Shown piece after piece: positions 16,559-24,147 of a DNA stretch of 26,240 bases. Below the pieces are notes generated by a model. It ran no database searches, was not told the origin of the DNA, and was given only the letters and a program-made list of their open reading frames with translations. Location of the stretch: the NCBI GenBank assembly GCA_002327315.1, contig DCVI01000039.1, positions 1-26,240 of the forward strand, read 5' to 3'. Positions within the stretch are counted from its first letter, which is position 1, and each line of letters opens with the position of its first letter. Made by a program: the position numbers and the translations under genes. Origin of the DNA: Syntrophaceae bacterium UBA2192 (GTDB lineage Bacteria > Desulfobacterota > Syntrophia > Syntrophales > UBA2192).

Positions 16559-18547
16559 TCAGTCCTCGGTGCTGAAGGATACGGCGCACAACCGATTGCC
16601 CTTGAGCGGGGTCCCCGGCGCCGGTTTCTGGCTCGAGGCCCAGCCGCTCCCCGTGACTTTCATCTCAAGGCCTTTCTCCTGGGCCGCCTTCAGGGCCTGC
16701 CGCACCGTCATACCCCGGAAGTCGGGTACGACGGCCTCCTCTTCCGTTGCAGCGGCTTGAGCCGCCGGGCTCACTGCGGGGGTCGACACGAGCCGGATCT
16801 TGGAGCCCGTGTTGATTTCCGTTTCCTGGACGGGGGGCGTCTCCCCGATATCGGGTTCGAAGCAGCGGATGATCTGCTGGGAGATGGACTTGAACACGGG
16901 GGCTGCCGCCTCGCCGCCCCACTTGTGCAGCTGGGGTTCGTCGATGGAGACCAGCATGACGAATCGCGGGGCCTCGGCGGGGAAAAAGCCCATGAAGGAG
17001 GTCCGGACCCGCTCGCTGGAGAAACGCTTGTTCGCAAAGTCGAATTTCTGGGCCGTGCCGGTCTTGCCGGCCACGTCCACGTTCACGAGGGCCGCATTCT
17101 TCCCCGTGCCGCCCTGCTCGCCCACGACGTTGGTCAGCATGGTCGTCATTCGCCGGGCCGTGTCGGCGGAGATGACCCTGCGCACGGCGGTGGGGGCGAA
17201 CTCCCGGACCGTCTCGCCGTTGACGTCGACGAATTTCTTCACGATGTGGGGCTGCATGAGCACCCCGTCATTGGCGATGGCGGAGAGCGCCGAGACGAGC
17301 TGGATGGCCGTCACCGAGATTCCCTGGCCGAAGGCGACCGTGGAGGTGTCGACCTGCGTCCAGTTCTTCCAGGGGCGCAGCAGACCCGAAATCTCGCCGG
17401 GCAGCTCGATGTTCGTTTTCTGGCCGAAGCCGAAATTCTTGATGTAATCGTGGAACTTTTCGCGGCCCAGCTTCTCGGAGATCTTCACGGAGCCGATGTT
17501 GCTCGAATACTTTAATATTTCACGCACCGTGAGGACCCCGTGCCGCTTGCGGTTCGCCTCGTGGAAGGTCGCGTTGGCCACGCGGTAGGCGCCGTTTTCG
17601 CAATTGAAACGGTCCGACTCCTTCACGACGCCTTCCTCGATGGCGGCGGCCACCAGGAAGGGCTTGAAGGTGGAGCCGGGGTCGAAGCAGTCCGTGATGG
17701 CCTTGTTTCGTTTGTTGTCGGCCGTGGCGCTCGCGTAAGCGTTCGGGTTGAAAACGGGGCTGTTGGCCATGGCGAGGATCTCGCCCGTTCGGGGGTCCAT
17801 GACGATGATGAAACCGCCGCGGGCCCGTGTCCGGAAAACGGCCTCCTTCAGGTTTGACTCCACGGCATGCTGGATGCGGCTGTCGAGGGTGAGCACGAGG
17901 CTCAGCTGCTCGTCCTTCTTGCCTGTCACGGAGCGCTCCGGCAGGTAGAGCTTCTTCCCCCGGGCGTCACGGCCCCAGAAAATCTTTTCCGGCTCTCCCC
18001 GGAGGTAGCTGTCGTAGCGCATCTCGAGGCCCTCGAGGCCGTTGGAGTCCATGCCCACGAAGCCGATCAGCTGGCCGGCCAGCTCCCGGCTCGGGTAGAA
18101 GCGCTTGGGTTCCTGGATCAGGTAGACCCCCTCCATCTTGAGGTTCTTGATCTGCTCGGACTGGGCGGGGGTGATCATGCGGGCGACCCAGCAGAAATTC
18201 TTCGATTTCGCGATCTGCTGGGCGATGGCCTTCTTGGGCTGACCCGTCACGGCGGCCAGCTGTGCGGCCGCCTCATCGACGTTGTCGATCTTGGAGGGGT
18301 CGGCGAAGACGGAGTCGGCAAGGATGCTCGCCGCAAGCTTCTCGCCGTTTCGATCGAAGATGATCCCCCGCTCGGGGTGGAGCTGGAGGGCCTTGTTGTG
18401 CTGCTTCTCGGCAAGGTTTTTGTAAGTCTTCCCCGTCATGATCTGGAGGTGGAAGGCCCGGAAGACGAGCACGCAGAACAGCACCAGGAACATCGCCAGC
18501 AGGGTGGCGATCCGGAAGCGGAACCATTTTTTCGACTTCGCGCTCAT
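16559..18547 (-). CDS. ftsI: Septal peptidoglycan transpeptidase FtsI (PBP3-type) with a C-terminal PASTA domain
   Basis: Class B penicillin-binding protein that cross-links septal peptidoglycan in the periplasm. Of 662 residues, one membrane helix lies at about 12-32, the PBP dimer/pedestal domain at about 55-210, and the transpeptidase domain at about 240-560. Active-site motifs are S292-T-F-K295, S348-S-N350 and K495-T-G-T. After a Pro/Ala-rich linker, residues about 605-660 (beginning VVPDFRGMTVRQAL) form one PASTA domain, a peptidoglycan-binding module lacking from E. coli FtsI but found in SpoVD-type proteins. The ATG at 18547 overlaps the ftsL stop as ATGA. No strong ribosome site is seen, so translation probably depends on coupling. 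Confidence 0.96.
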   Translation of the reverse strand: MSAKSKKWFRFRIATLLAMFLVLFCVLVFRAFHLQIMTGKTYKNLAEKQHNKALQLHPERGIIFDRNGEKLAASILADSVFADPSKIDNVDEAAAQLAAVTGQPKKAIAQQIAKSKNFCWVARMITPAQSEQIKNLKMEGVYLIQEPKRFYPSRELAGQLIGFVGMDSNGLEGLEMRYDSYLRGEPEKIFWGRDARGKKLYLPERSVTGKKDEQLSLVLTLDSRIQHAVESNLKEAVFRTRARGGFIIVMDPRTGEILAMANSPVFNPNAYASATADNKRNKAITDCFDPGSTFKPFLVAAAIEEGVVKESDRFNCENGAYRVANATFHEANRKRHGVLTVREILKYSSNIGSVKISEKLGREKFHDYIKNFGFGQKTNIELPGEISGLLRPWKNWTQVDTSTVAFGQGISVTAIQLVSALSAIANDGVLMQPHIVKKFVDVNGETVREFAPTAVRRVISADTARRMTTMLTNVVGEQGGTGKNAALVNVDVAGKTGTAQKFDFANKRFSSERVRTSFMGFFPAEAPRFVMLVSIDEPQLHKWGGEAAAPVFKSISQQIIRCFEPDIGETPPVQETEINTGSKIRLVSTPAVSPAAQAAATEEEAVVPDFRGMTVRQALKAAQEKGLEMKVTGSGWASSQKPAPGTPLKGNRLCAVSFSTED

Positions 18548-18864
18548 TTGATGAGGACCACCTGCTCCCGTTCAGGGTATTGAAGCTTCAGCTTGTCCCG
18601 GGCGATGGACTCGATCCGCTGGGGCGATTTCAGCGTGGCGATCTCCACCTTCAGCCTGCGGTTTTCCTCCGTGAGGTTGTCCCGGACGGTCATCTCCTCG
18701 GCGATCCGGTACTTGAGCTGCGTGTTGTGCAGATGCGACCAGACATAGACGAGCGCTACGGCCACCAGGACGAGAAGCGAAAGGATGAGCGTGGAGACGC
18801 GCAGCCCCGTTGTCTCCCTCCCGACTGCCGCCGTTCTGGTCCGTGCCGCTTTCGCGATGGGCAT
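18544..18864 (-). CDS. ftsL: Cell division protein FtsL
   Basis: A small bitopic divisome protein of 106 residues. A basic cytoplasmic N-terminus (1-21) is followed by one membrane helix (about 22-42). A periplasmic coiled coil (about 47-80, rich in E/L/R) and a conserved-looking tail, SIARDKLKLQYPEREQVVLI, complete it. In other bacteria FtsL joins FtsB and FtsQ and activates FtsWI. The family is poorly conserved, so the name rests on size, topology and position between rsmH and ftsI. The ATG at 18864 has GAGAGGA upstream and lies 2 bp past the rsmH stop. Confidence 0.88.
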   Translation of the reverse strand: MPIAKAARTRTAAVGRETTGLRVSTLILSLLVLVAVALVYVWSHLHNTQLKYRIAEEMTVRDNLTEENRRLKVEIATLKSPQRIESIARDKLKLQYPEREQVVLIK

Positions 18865-18866
18865 CG

Positions 18867-19820
18867 TCAGATCCTCTCTGCCGTTCGAAGTTTCGCGCTG
18901 CGCGCCCTGGGGTTTCGGTCCACCTCGTCCTCGCCGGGACGAACGGGCTTGCGGGTGATGACCCGGAGCCTCGGCTTGACCCCGCAGGCGCAAACGGGAA
19001 GATCGGGAGGACAGGTGCAGTCCCGCGAGGCGTCGCGAAAGAGATCCTTCACCATCCGGTCTTCCAGCGAGTGGAAGGAGATGACGGAAAACCGCCCGCC
19101 TTCCTTTAAACGGTCGATCCCCGAGGCGATGCCCCGGTCCAGGCTTGTCAGCTCGTCGTTGACGGCGATCCGGAGCGCCTGAAAGGTCCTCGTTGCCGGG
19201 TGGATCCTCCCGTGGCTCATGCGCGCCGGCATTGCAGCGGCGACAATGGCCGCGAGTTCATCCGTTGTTTCGATCGGCCCCGCCTTTCTTCTCTCGACGA
19301 TGGCCCGCGCAATGCGCCCGGCGAGCAACTCCTCGCCGTAGAGGCGCAGGATCCGCTTGAGTTCCCGCGCATCGGTTGTGTTCACGATCTGTCGCGCAGT
19401 CCGGGTGGCGTCGCGGTCCATCCGCATATCGAGCGGTGCGGGCTTCGTGAAACTGAAGCCCCTCTCTGCCGTCTCGAGCTGGTGCGAGGACACCCCGAGG
19501 TCCAGCACGATGCCGTCGACACGCTCGATCCCGAGCCCGGAGAGGATCCCGTCCAGATCGGCATAGTCCCCCTTGACGAGGAACTTGCGCTTTCCGAAGG
19601 GTTCCAGGACCCGCGCGGATTCCGCGAGGGCGTCGTCGTCCCGGTCGATGCCGACCAGGATTCCGTCGGGGGCCGTGGCGGTAAGGATTCCCTGCGCGTG
19701 CCCGCCGCCGCCCAAGGTGCCATCCACGTAGATGCCGCCGGGCTTCAGATCAAGCGACTCGAGGACCTCCCGCAGCATGACCGGTTCGTGATAGGTAGAC
19801 GTCACCCCTGCGCTGTCCAT
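18867..19820 (-). CDS. rsmH: 16S rRNA (cytosine(1402)-N(4))-methyltransferase RsmH (MraW)
   Basis: SAM-dependent methyltransferase that N4-methylates C1402 in the decoding centre of 16S rRNA. Of 317 residues from the ATG at 19820, YHEPVMLREVLESL (10-23) and the SAM-binding glycine loop GTLGGGGHA (34-42) open the protein, GIDRDDDAL follows, and VLDLGVSSHQLE is the catalytic-core motif. ISFHSLEDRMVKD and a Cys-rich CTCPPDLPVCACG segment lie near the end. A TTG four codons upstream (19832) is possible but has no ribosome site; only a weak AAGAG precedes the ATG. It follows mraZ by 62 bp, as in most dcw clusters. Confidence 0.95.
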   Translation of the reverse strand: MDSAGVTSTYHEPVMLREVLESLDLKPGGIYVDGTLGGGGHAQGILTATAPDGILVGIDRDDDALAESARVLEPFGKRKFLVKGDYADLDGILSGLGIERVDGIVLDLGVSSHQLETAERGFSFTKPAPLDMRMDRDATRTARQIVNTTDARELKRILRLYGEELLAGRIARAIVERRKAGPIETTDELAAIVAAAMPARMSHGRIHPATRTFQALRIAVNDELTSLDRGIASGIDRLKEGGRFSVISFHSLEDRMVKDLFRDASRDCTCPPDLPVCACGVKPRLRVITRKPVRPGEDEVDRNPRARSAKLRTAERI

Positions 19821-19882
19821 TTCTCTTTTCAAGGATCATCGGCGGAAGCAGACGCGGGAATCCCGCCAGGGGAGCTGGCCCG

Positions 19883-20329
19883 TCAGATTCCCAGGTCGGC
19901 CATGTAATCGCTGAAGCTCTCGATCTGTTCGCCTGATTTTCGGATCTCCTCTTCGAAGCGTTCCTTGCCCCAGATCTCGATGACCCGGACCATGCCGGCC
20001 ATGACAATGTCTTTTTCCAGCTTGGCGTAATCGCGGAGCGGCGGGGGGATCAGGATCCGTCCCTGGCTGTCGAAGGTGCAGTCCACCGCCCCGGACATGA
20101 AGAAGCGCTGAAACGCGCGGACTTCCTTTTTCAGCATGGATTGATGGGAGATCTTCTCCTCGAGGATCTGCCACTCGTCGAAGGGGAAGACCATGAGATA
20201 GCCATCCCAGTTCGTGATGACCATCCGGTTGTCGTACTTCTCTGCGAAGACCTCGCGGAGCTTGGCGGGGAAGATGATTCTTCCTTTGTCGTCAATGGTA
20301 TGGTAATATCTCCCCCGAAACACAGACAT
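19883..20329 (-). CDS. mraZ: Transcriptional regulator MraZ
   Basis: DNA-binding repressor of its own dcw operon and first gene of the cluster. Of 148 residues, it is a tandem pair of AbrB/MazE-like half-domains, shown by the two conserved motifs DDKGR (13-17) and DSQGR (87-91), each followed by a hydrophobic strand and PxxLR (PAKLR, PPPLR). Members form ring-shaped oligomers that bind several direct repeats at once. The frame is open to 20404, but the start is the ATG at 20329: MSVFRGRYYHTID is the family's usual N-terminus and GGAGGAG lies 8 nt upstream. Three GTGGA repeats in its leader are probable target sites. Confidence 0.97.
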   Translation of the reverse strand: MSVFRGRYYHTIDDKGRIIFPAKLREVFAEKYDNRMVITNWDGYLMVFPFDEWQILEEKISHQSMLKKEVRAFQRFFMSGAVDCTFDSQGRILIPPPLRDYAKLEKDIVMAGMVRVIEIWGKERFEEEIRKSGEQIESFSDYMADLGI

Positions 20330-20341
20330 GCGAGATACTCC

Positions 20342-20366
20342 TCCACAATCATCCACTTTGCTCCAC
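20342..20366 (-). promoter_or_regulatory. Probable MraZ operator: three GTGGA direct repeats at 10-bp period
   Basis: On the plus strand TCCAC occurs at 20342-20346, 20352-20356 and 20362-20366, so GTGGA repeats three times on the sense strand with exactly 10 bp between starts. E. coli MraZ binds three TGGGN repeats separated by 5 bp, the same spacing. The repeats lie just downstream of the expected transcription start, and the last overlaps the mraZ ribosome site. Confidence 0.75.
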
Positions 20367-20375
20367 TTGGATGCA

Positions 20376-20404
20376 ATAGTAGGGCCGTCTTCCATCCCTG
20401 TCAA
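20376..20404 (-). promoter_or_regulatory. Main dcw operon promoter
   Basis: A perfect -35 box TTGACA (20399-20404) and a near-perfect -10 box TACTAT (20376-20381) are separated by 17 bp. The expected start of transcription is near 20369. This is the best promoter in the window and sits immediately after the mltG stop, so the dcw operon need not depend on read-through from ruvX-mltG. Confidence 0.85.
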
Positions 20405-20413
20405 GAAAAAACT

Positions 20414-21442
20414 TTAATTTCCGCTGGATTTTCGAAGGATCTGGTACTTCCGGACGGCCCGGCTGTGCTCGGTGAGCGTCGCGGAGAACTGGTGGGACCC
20501 GTCATTGCGGGAGACGAAGTAGAGATACGGGACCGGGGCGGGGTTCAGGGTTGCCGTGAGGGCATCCATGCCGGGGTTGCAGATTGGGCCCGGCGGGAGC
20601 CCCCGGTTGAGGTAGCTGTTGTAGGGATTTTGGCGCTCCAGGTGTTTGCGCGTCAAATTTCCGTCGAAATTCTCGATGCCGTAGATCACCGTCGGGTCGC
20701 TCTGAAGCGGCATCCTGATCCGCAGGCGGTTGTGGAAGACGGCCGAGACGATCGGCATCTCCTCTTTGCGGCCCGTCTCCTTCTCGATGATCGAGGCGAG
20801 CGTCACCCACTCCTTCAGGCCGAGCCCCTGCGCGCGGGCCTGCTCGATCATCGCGCCTGTCACCTTGACCTGGAATCGGTCGGACATCGTTTTCAGGATC
20901 GTCCGGGCATCCATGGTCCGGTCCAGGTTGTACGTGTCGGGAAAGAGAAACCCTTCGGCGCTGGCCGCCGGGATCTTCAGGGCGGCCAGGGTGTCGCGGT
21001 CCCTGGCGAGGCGCAGGAACTCCTTCTCATCCACAAGACCCTTTGCGGCAAGACGCTCGGCGATCTTGCGCACGGTGAACCCCTCGGGCACCACGACGGG
21101 GTGTTTCTTGACATCCCCGTCAATGAGCTTCCTCAGCATTTCCACCTGCGGCAGGGTCCTGGCGAATTCATACTCGCCGGCCTTGATCTGCTGGGGGGCA
21201 TTGTAAAAATAAGCCATGGCCCGGAAGAGAAGCCGGCTCCGGATGAGGCCCTTCTCGTCGAGGAGATTCACGACCTGGGCGAAGGGCGTGCCCCGGGGGA
21301 TGTTCACGAGGACGATCTCGTCGTTTCCAGGGGCGGGCCGCTGGATGGTGCCGAGAAACCAGAGGGCGGCAAGGATCCCCGCCGTCGCGATGAGCGCAAC
21401 GATCAAAAGGCGGCGATGGCGGAGAAATTCGAAAGGCTTCAC
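20414..21442 (-). CDS. mltG: Endolytic transglycosylase MltG, GTG start
   Basis: Inner-membrane lytic transglycosylase that cleaves nascent glycan strands and is thought to end their synthesis. Of 342 residues, a basic N-terminus and one membrane helix (about 11-31) precede a LysM-like region (about 43-115) and the YceG catalytic domain. E220 in TLASIIEKETG is the equivalent of the catalytic Glu of E. coli MltG. LQSDPTVIYGI and NPGMDALTATLNP are conserved parts of the active-site cleft. The start is a GTG at 21442 that overlaps the ruvX stop as GTGA; the upstream ribosome site is poor, suggesting coupling. The stop lies 10 bp from the dcw promoter with no terminator between. Confidence 0.95.
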   Translation of the reverse strand: MKPFEFLRHRRLLIVALIATAGILAALWFLGTIQRPAPGNDEIVLVNIPRGTPFAQVVNLLDEKGLIRSRLLFRAMAYFYNAPQQIKAGEYEFARTLPQVEMLRKLIDGDVKKHPVVVPEGFTVRKIAERLAAKGLVDEKEFLRLARDRDTLAALKIPAASAEGFLFPDTYNLDRTMDARTILKTMSDRFQVKVTGAMIEQARAQGLGLKEWVTLASIIEKETGRKEEMPIVSAVFHNRLRIRMPLQSDPTVIYGIENFDGNLTRKHLERQNPYNSYLNRGLPPGPICNPGMDALTATLNPAPVPYLYFVSRNDGSHQFSATLTEHSRAVRKYQILRKSSGN

Positions 21443-21894
21443 GTGTTGCCGCCCCCGGGACCCGGGGGTGAGCCTCCCCCGCGACGGGCTTTTTGATTCA
21501 GGTAGTCCTGCAGGATGACGGCGGCGGCGATCCGGTCCACCATGCCCCTCTTCTTTTTGCGCTTCACGCCCGCCTCGCGCATCAACTCCTCGGCTTCTTT
21601 CGTGGAAAGGGTCTCGTCCCAGGCGATGACGGGCACGGAAATGATCTCTTCGAGGGAGGCGATAAAGCGGTCCACCTTCCCGCACTGGATGCCCGCCGAT
21701 CCGTCGAGCCTCAGGGGGTAGCCGACGACGATAGCGCCGGCGCCGTACTCCAAGACAGCCGCAGCGACGGCGTCCAGGTCCGCCTGCCTGGACTTGCGTT
21801 CGATGACGGAGATCCCCCGTGCCGTGATCCCCATCTCGTCCGAGACGGCCAGGCCGATTCGTTTCTCTCCGTAATCGATCGCGAGAATTCTCAT
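21439..21894 (-). CDS. ruvX: Holliday junction resolvase-like protein RuvX (YqgF)
   Basis: RNase H-fold nuclease-like protein; the E. coli homologue acts in pre-16S rRNA 5'-end processing, and resolvase activity has been proposed. Of 151 residues, LAIDYGEKRIGLAVSD (4-19) carries the first acidic residue, VGYPLRLDG the central motif, WDETLSTKEAEELM the second acidic residue, and DRIAAAVILQDYL the last. The ATG at 21894 has no ribosome-binding site (CCCCCC precedes it) but a -10-like TATATA ends 9 nt upstream, suggesting a leaderless or nearly leaderless mRNA. The frame continues upstream through a heptamer array, but that part has no homology. Confidence 0.95.
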   Translation of the reverse strand: MRILAIDYGEKRIGLAVSDEMGITARGISVIERKSRQADLDAVAAAVLEYGAGAIVVGYPLRLDGSAGIQCGKVDRFIASLEEIISVPVIAWDETLSTKEAEELMREAGVKRKKKRGMVDRIAAAVILQDYLNQKARRGGGSPPGPGGGNT

Positions 21895-21902
21895 GGGGGG
21901 TA

Positions 21903-21931
21903 TATATAAAGGATAGGAAAGCCGTGCGCAA
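21903..21931 (-). promoter_or_regulatory. Promoter for ruvX-mltG
   Basis: TTGCGC (21926-21931) and TATATA (21903-21908) are separated by 17 bp on the minus strand. Only 8 bp lie between the -10 hexamer and the ATG of ruvX, so transcription should begin at or within a few bases of the start codon. Confidence 0.5.
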
Positions 21932-21969
21932 GGGCTAATAGCCAACAGTCGACAGCCTGCAGCCGACAG

Positions 21970-22078
21970 CAGGTAACAGGTAACAGGTAACAGGTAACAG
22001 GTAACAGGTAACAGGTAACAGGTAACAGGTAACAGGTAACAGGTAACAGGTAACAGGTAACAGGTAACAGGTAACAGG
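21970..22078. repeat. Perfect heptamer tandem array, 15 copies of CAGGTAA plus a partial copy
   Basis: The unit CAGGTAA repeats without a single mismatch from 21970 to 22074, followed by a partial CAGG. Diverged heptamers in the same register (CGACAGC, CTGCAGC, CGACAGC) precede it. There are no spacers, so it is not a CRISPR array. Its purity suggests recent expansion by slippage and a variable copy number. Confidence 0.95.
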
Positions 22079-22100
22079 AACACCCTACTGACTGCTTCTT

Positions 22101-22123
22101 TTACCTGTCACCTGACACCTTCA
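22101..22123. repeat. Short inverted heptamer array facing the main array
   Basis: TTACCTG at 22101-22107 is the exact reverse complement of the CAGGTAA unit. CCTGTCA, CCTGACA and CCTTCAC-like units follow at 7-bp period. The two arrays are about 23 bp apart and could pair as a short hairpin. Confidence 0.5.
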
Positions 22124-22231
22124 CCCGGCGGCACGCCTTTGAGATTGAGTAACGGCCGGAATTCTGTTATCTCATGACGTACTTTCAAGAAACCACGCAC
22201 AGAGCCGGAGCGGGAAGCAGGATCGGATTTC

Positions 22232-24145
22232 ATGAAGCACATTATTCTGGGCACGGCAGGTCATGTCGATCACGGGAAGACCTCGCTCGTCAAGGCCCTC
22301 ACCGGCGTGGACACGGACCGGTTGAAGGAGGAGAAGGAGCGGGGGATCACGATCGAACTGGGCTTTGCCTCCCTTCCCCTCGAAAACGGTGATTCCCTCG
22401 GAGTCGTCGATGTGCCGGGCCACGAGAAATTCGTCAAGAACATGGTGGCCGGCGCCACCGGCATCGACATGGTCCTTCTCGTCGTTGCCGCCGACGAAGG
22501 GGTCATGCCCCAGACGAGCGAACACCTCGACATCTGCACCCTCCTGGGAATCAAGAGCGGCATCATCGCGCTCACCAAGATCGACCTCGTCGATCCCGAC
22601 TGGCTTTCGCTCGTGCAGGAGGACGTGCGCGGGTTCATGAAGACGACCTTCCTTGCGGAAGCGCCGATGATCCCGGTGTCCGTTGTCTCGGGCGAGGGGA
22701 TCCCGGAGCTCACCGCCGCTATCGAGGAAATGGCCTCCCGGATCGGCGAGCGCCGCGACAGCGGCCTGTTCCGGATTCCCGTCGACCGGGTCTTCACCAT
22801 GAAGGGATTCGGCAGCGTCATCACGGGGACCCTCGTTTCCGGTCGCGTGAGCGTGGGCGACACCGTCGAGGTCCTGCCACAACGCATCCACGCCAAGGTG
22901 CGCGGCATCCAGGTCCACAACGAAGCGCAGGAAGACGCCGAAGCCGGGCAGCGCACCGCCATCAACCTGCAGGGCGTCGAGCGCACCGCGCTCAATCGGG
23001 GCGACGTGGTGGCCCATCCAAGCATCTTCGAGCCCTCCCAGCGTCTCGACGTCCATCTCGAGTATCTTGCGGGGGCGGGCCGGGTACTGAAAAACCGCGC
23101 GCTCACGCGCTTCCACACGGGGACCAACGAGATCATGGCCCGCGTCGTCCTTCTCGACCGGGAGGAGCTCCAGCCGGGGCAGAAGGTCTACGCCCAGCTG
23201 CTGCTGGAAGATCCCGTCGTGGCCATGGGGCGGGACCGGTTCGTGATCCGCAGCTACTCCCCCATCCGCACGGTGGGCGGCGGCGAGATCCTCGACCCCG
23301 ATGCCGTGAAGCAGAAAAAGACAAAGGAGCGGTTTGCCGTGGAGCTGGAGCTGCTCCGCACGGGGACTGACGTCGAGCGGGTGGCCGTGATTCTGGGGCG
23401 CACGGGGGTTCAGGGGCTCACGTCGAGCCGGCTTGCCGTGAGGACGGGGATCCCGCTGGGCGATCTGAACCGGATCCTGAAGGACATGGCTGAAAAGAAA
23501 GCCATCATCCGCATCGACCGGGAAGAGACCCGGATCGTTTCGTTTCCCGCCTATCAACAATTGAAGGAAGAACTTCTCCGCGAGATCGGCCTCTACCACC
23601 AGCGGTTCCCCCTCAAGGAGGGTGTGCCCAAGGAGGAGCTGCGGACGACGGCAGGCCAGGAGATCGAAACCAAACTCTTCAACATGGCCCTGAAGGAGCT
23701 GGAAAACGAGAAGAAGATCCTTGCGGACAGGGAGCACGTGCGGCTTGCGGCACACCGCGTCGATCTCAAGGGCAACCTGGGAGACCTGGGAGGAAGGATC
23801 GAGACGATCTACCGCGAAGCGCAGCTGACGCCGCCTTCCGTCAAGGAGGTCATGGAGGCGCTCAAGGGGAAGAAGGCCGAGAGCGCAAGCGTCTTCGGGG
23901 TGCTTCTCAACGAGGGGGTGCTCGTCAAGGTGACCGAGGAGCTCTACTTCCACAGCGAGGCGATAGGAAAGCTGAGAGAGGACTACACGGCGGCTCTGAC
24001 GAGGGACGGGAAGGCCACACCGGCCACCTTCAAGGATCTCACGGGTCTTTCCCGCAAGTACATCATCCCCCTCATGGAATATTTCGACGCCACGAAGCTC
24101 ACCATCCGCGTAGGCGATCACCGGACGCTGAGGGAGAGGCGGTAG
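22232..24145 (+). CDS. selB: Selenocysteine-specific translation elongation factor SelB
   Basis: GTPase that carries selenocysteinyl-tRNA(Sec) to the ribosome at UGA codons followed by a SECIS hairpin. Of 637 residues, the EF-Tu-like G domain (about 1-170) shows GHVDHGKT (10-17), RGITIELGF (37-45), DVPGHEKF (60-67) and LTKIDLVD. Two beta-barrel domains follow (about 175-345). The C-terminal about 290 residues form the winged-helix repeats that bind the SECIS RNA. Length fits the family. The ATG at 22232 is preceded by AGGA at 9 nt. selA, selD and the tRNA(Sec) gene are not in the window. It is followed after 2 bp by fdhD, suggesting a shared role in selenoprotein formate dehydrogenase. Confidence 0.97.
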   Translation: MKHIILGTAGHVDHGKTSLVKALTGVDTDRLKEEKERGITIELGFASLPLENGDSLGVVDVPGHEKFVKNMVAGATGIDMVLLVVAADEGVMPQTSEHLDICTLLGIKSGIIALTKIDLVDPDWLSLVQEDVRGFMKTTFLAEAPMIPVSVVSGEGIPELTAAIEEMASRIGERRDSGLFRIPVDRVFTMKGFGSVITGTLVSGRVSVGDTVEVLPQRIHAKVRGIQVHNEAQEDAEAGQRTAINLQGVERTALNRGDVVAHPSIFEPSQRLDVHLEYLAGAGRVLKNRALTRFHTGTNEIMARVVLLDREELQPGQKVYAQLLLEDPVVAMGRDRFVIRSYSPIRTVGGGEILDPDAVKQKKTKERFAVELELLRTGTDVERVAVILGRTGVQGLTSSRLAVRTGIPLGDLNRILKDMAEKKAIIRIDREETRIVSFPAYQQLKEELLREIGLYHQRFPLKEGVPKEELRTTAGQEIETKLFNMALKELENEKKILADREHVRLAAHRVDLKGNLGDLGGRIETIYREAQLTPPSVKEVMEALKGKKAESASVFGVLLNEGVLVKVTEELYFHSEAIGKLREDYTAALTRDGKATPATFKDLTGLSRKYIIPLMEYFDATKLTIRVGDHRTLRERR

Positions 24146-24147
24146 CG

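Larger units (their letters stand above)
21895..22231. other. 337-bp divergent gap between ruvX and selB
   Basis: This gap holds the ruvX promoter, degenerate heptamers (about 21944-21969), a perfect heptamer array (21970-22074), degenerate inverted heptamers (22101-22123), and about 110 bp before selB. In the latter, TTGAGT (22145-22150) and TTATCT (22167-22172), 16 bp apart, are only a weak promoter candidate for selB. AGGA lies 9 nt before the selB ATG. I see no gene in it. Confidence 0.6.

Noticed and set aside
14885..17515. 876-codon open frame on the plus strand, antisense to murF, murE and ftsI
   Set aside because: A GC-rich shadow of real genes. It is Gly/Asp/Glu/His-rich with no domain, and it crosses three firmly identified genes.
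21970..22078. CRISPR array
   Set aside because: Units are 7 bp and contiguous with no spacers, and there are no cas genes.
21895..22083. In-frame N-terminal extension of ruvX through the heptamer array (LLPVTCY peptide repeats)
   Set aside because: It is the translation of the tandem repeat, has no family similarity, and the RuvX fold begins exactly at the ATG at 21894.
22145..22172. selB promoter TTGAGT, 16 bp, TTATCT
   Set aside because: Too many mismatches in both boxes to list as a feature; mentioned only in the gap description.
22172..24121. 649-codon open frame antisense to selB
   Set aside because: Same reason: it mirrors selB codons, and selB is certain from its motifs.
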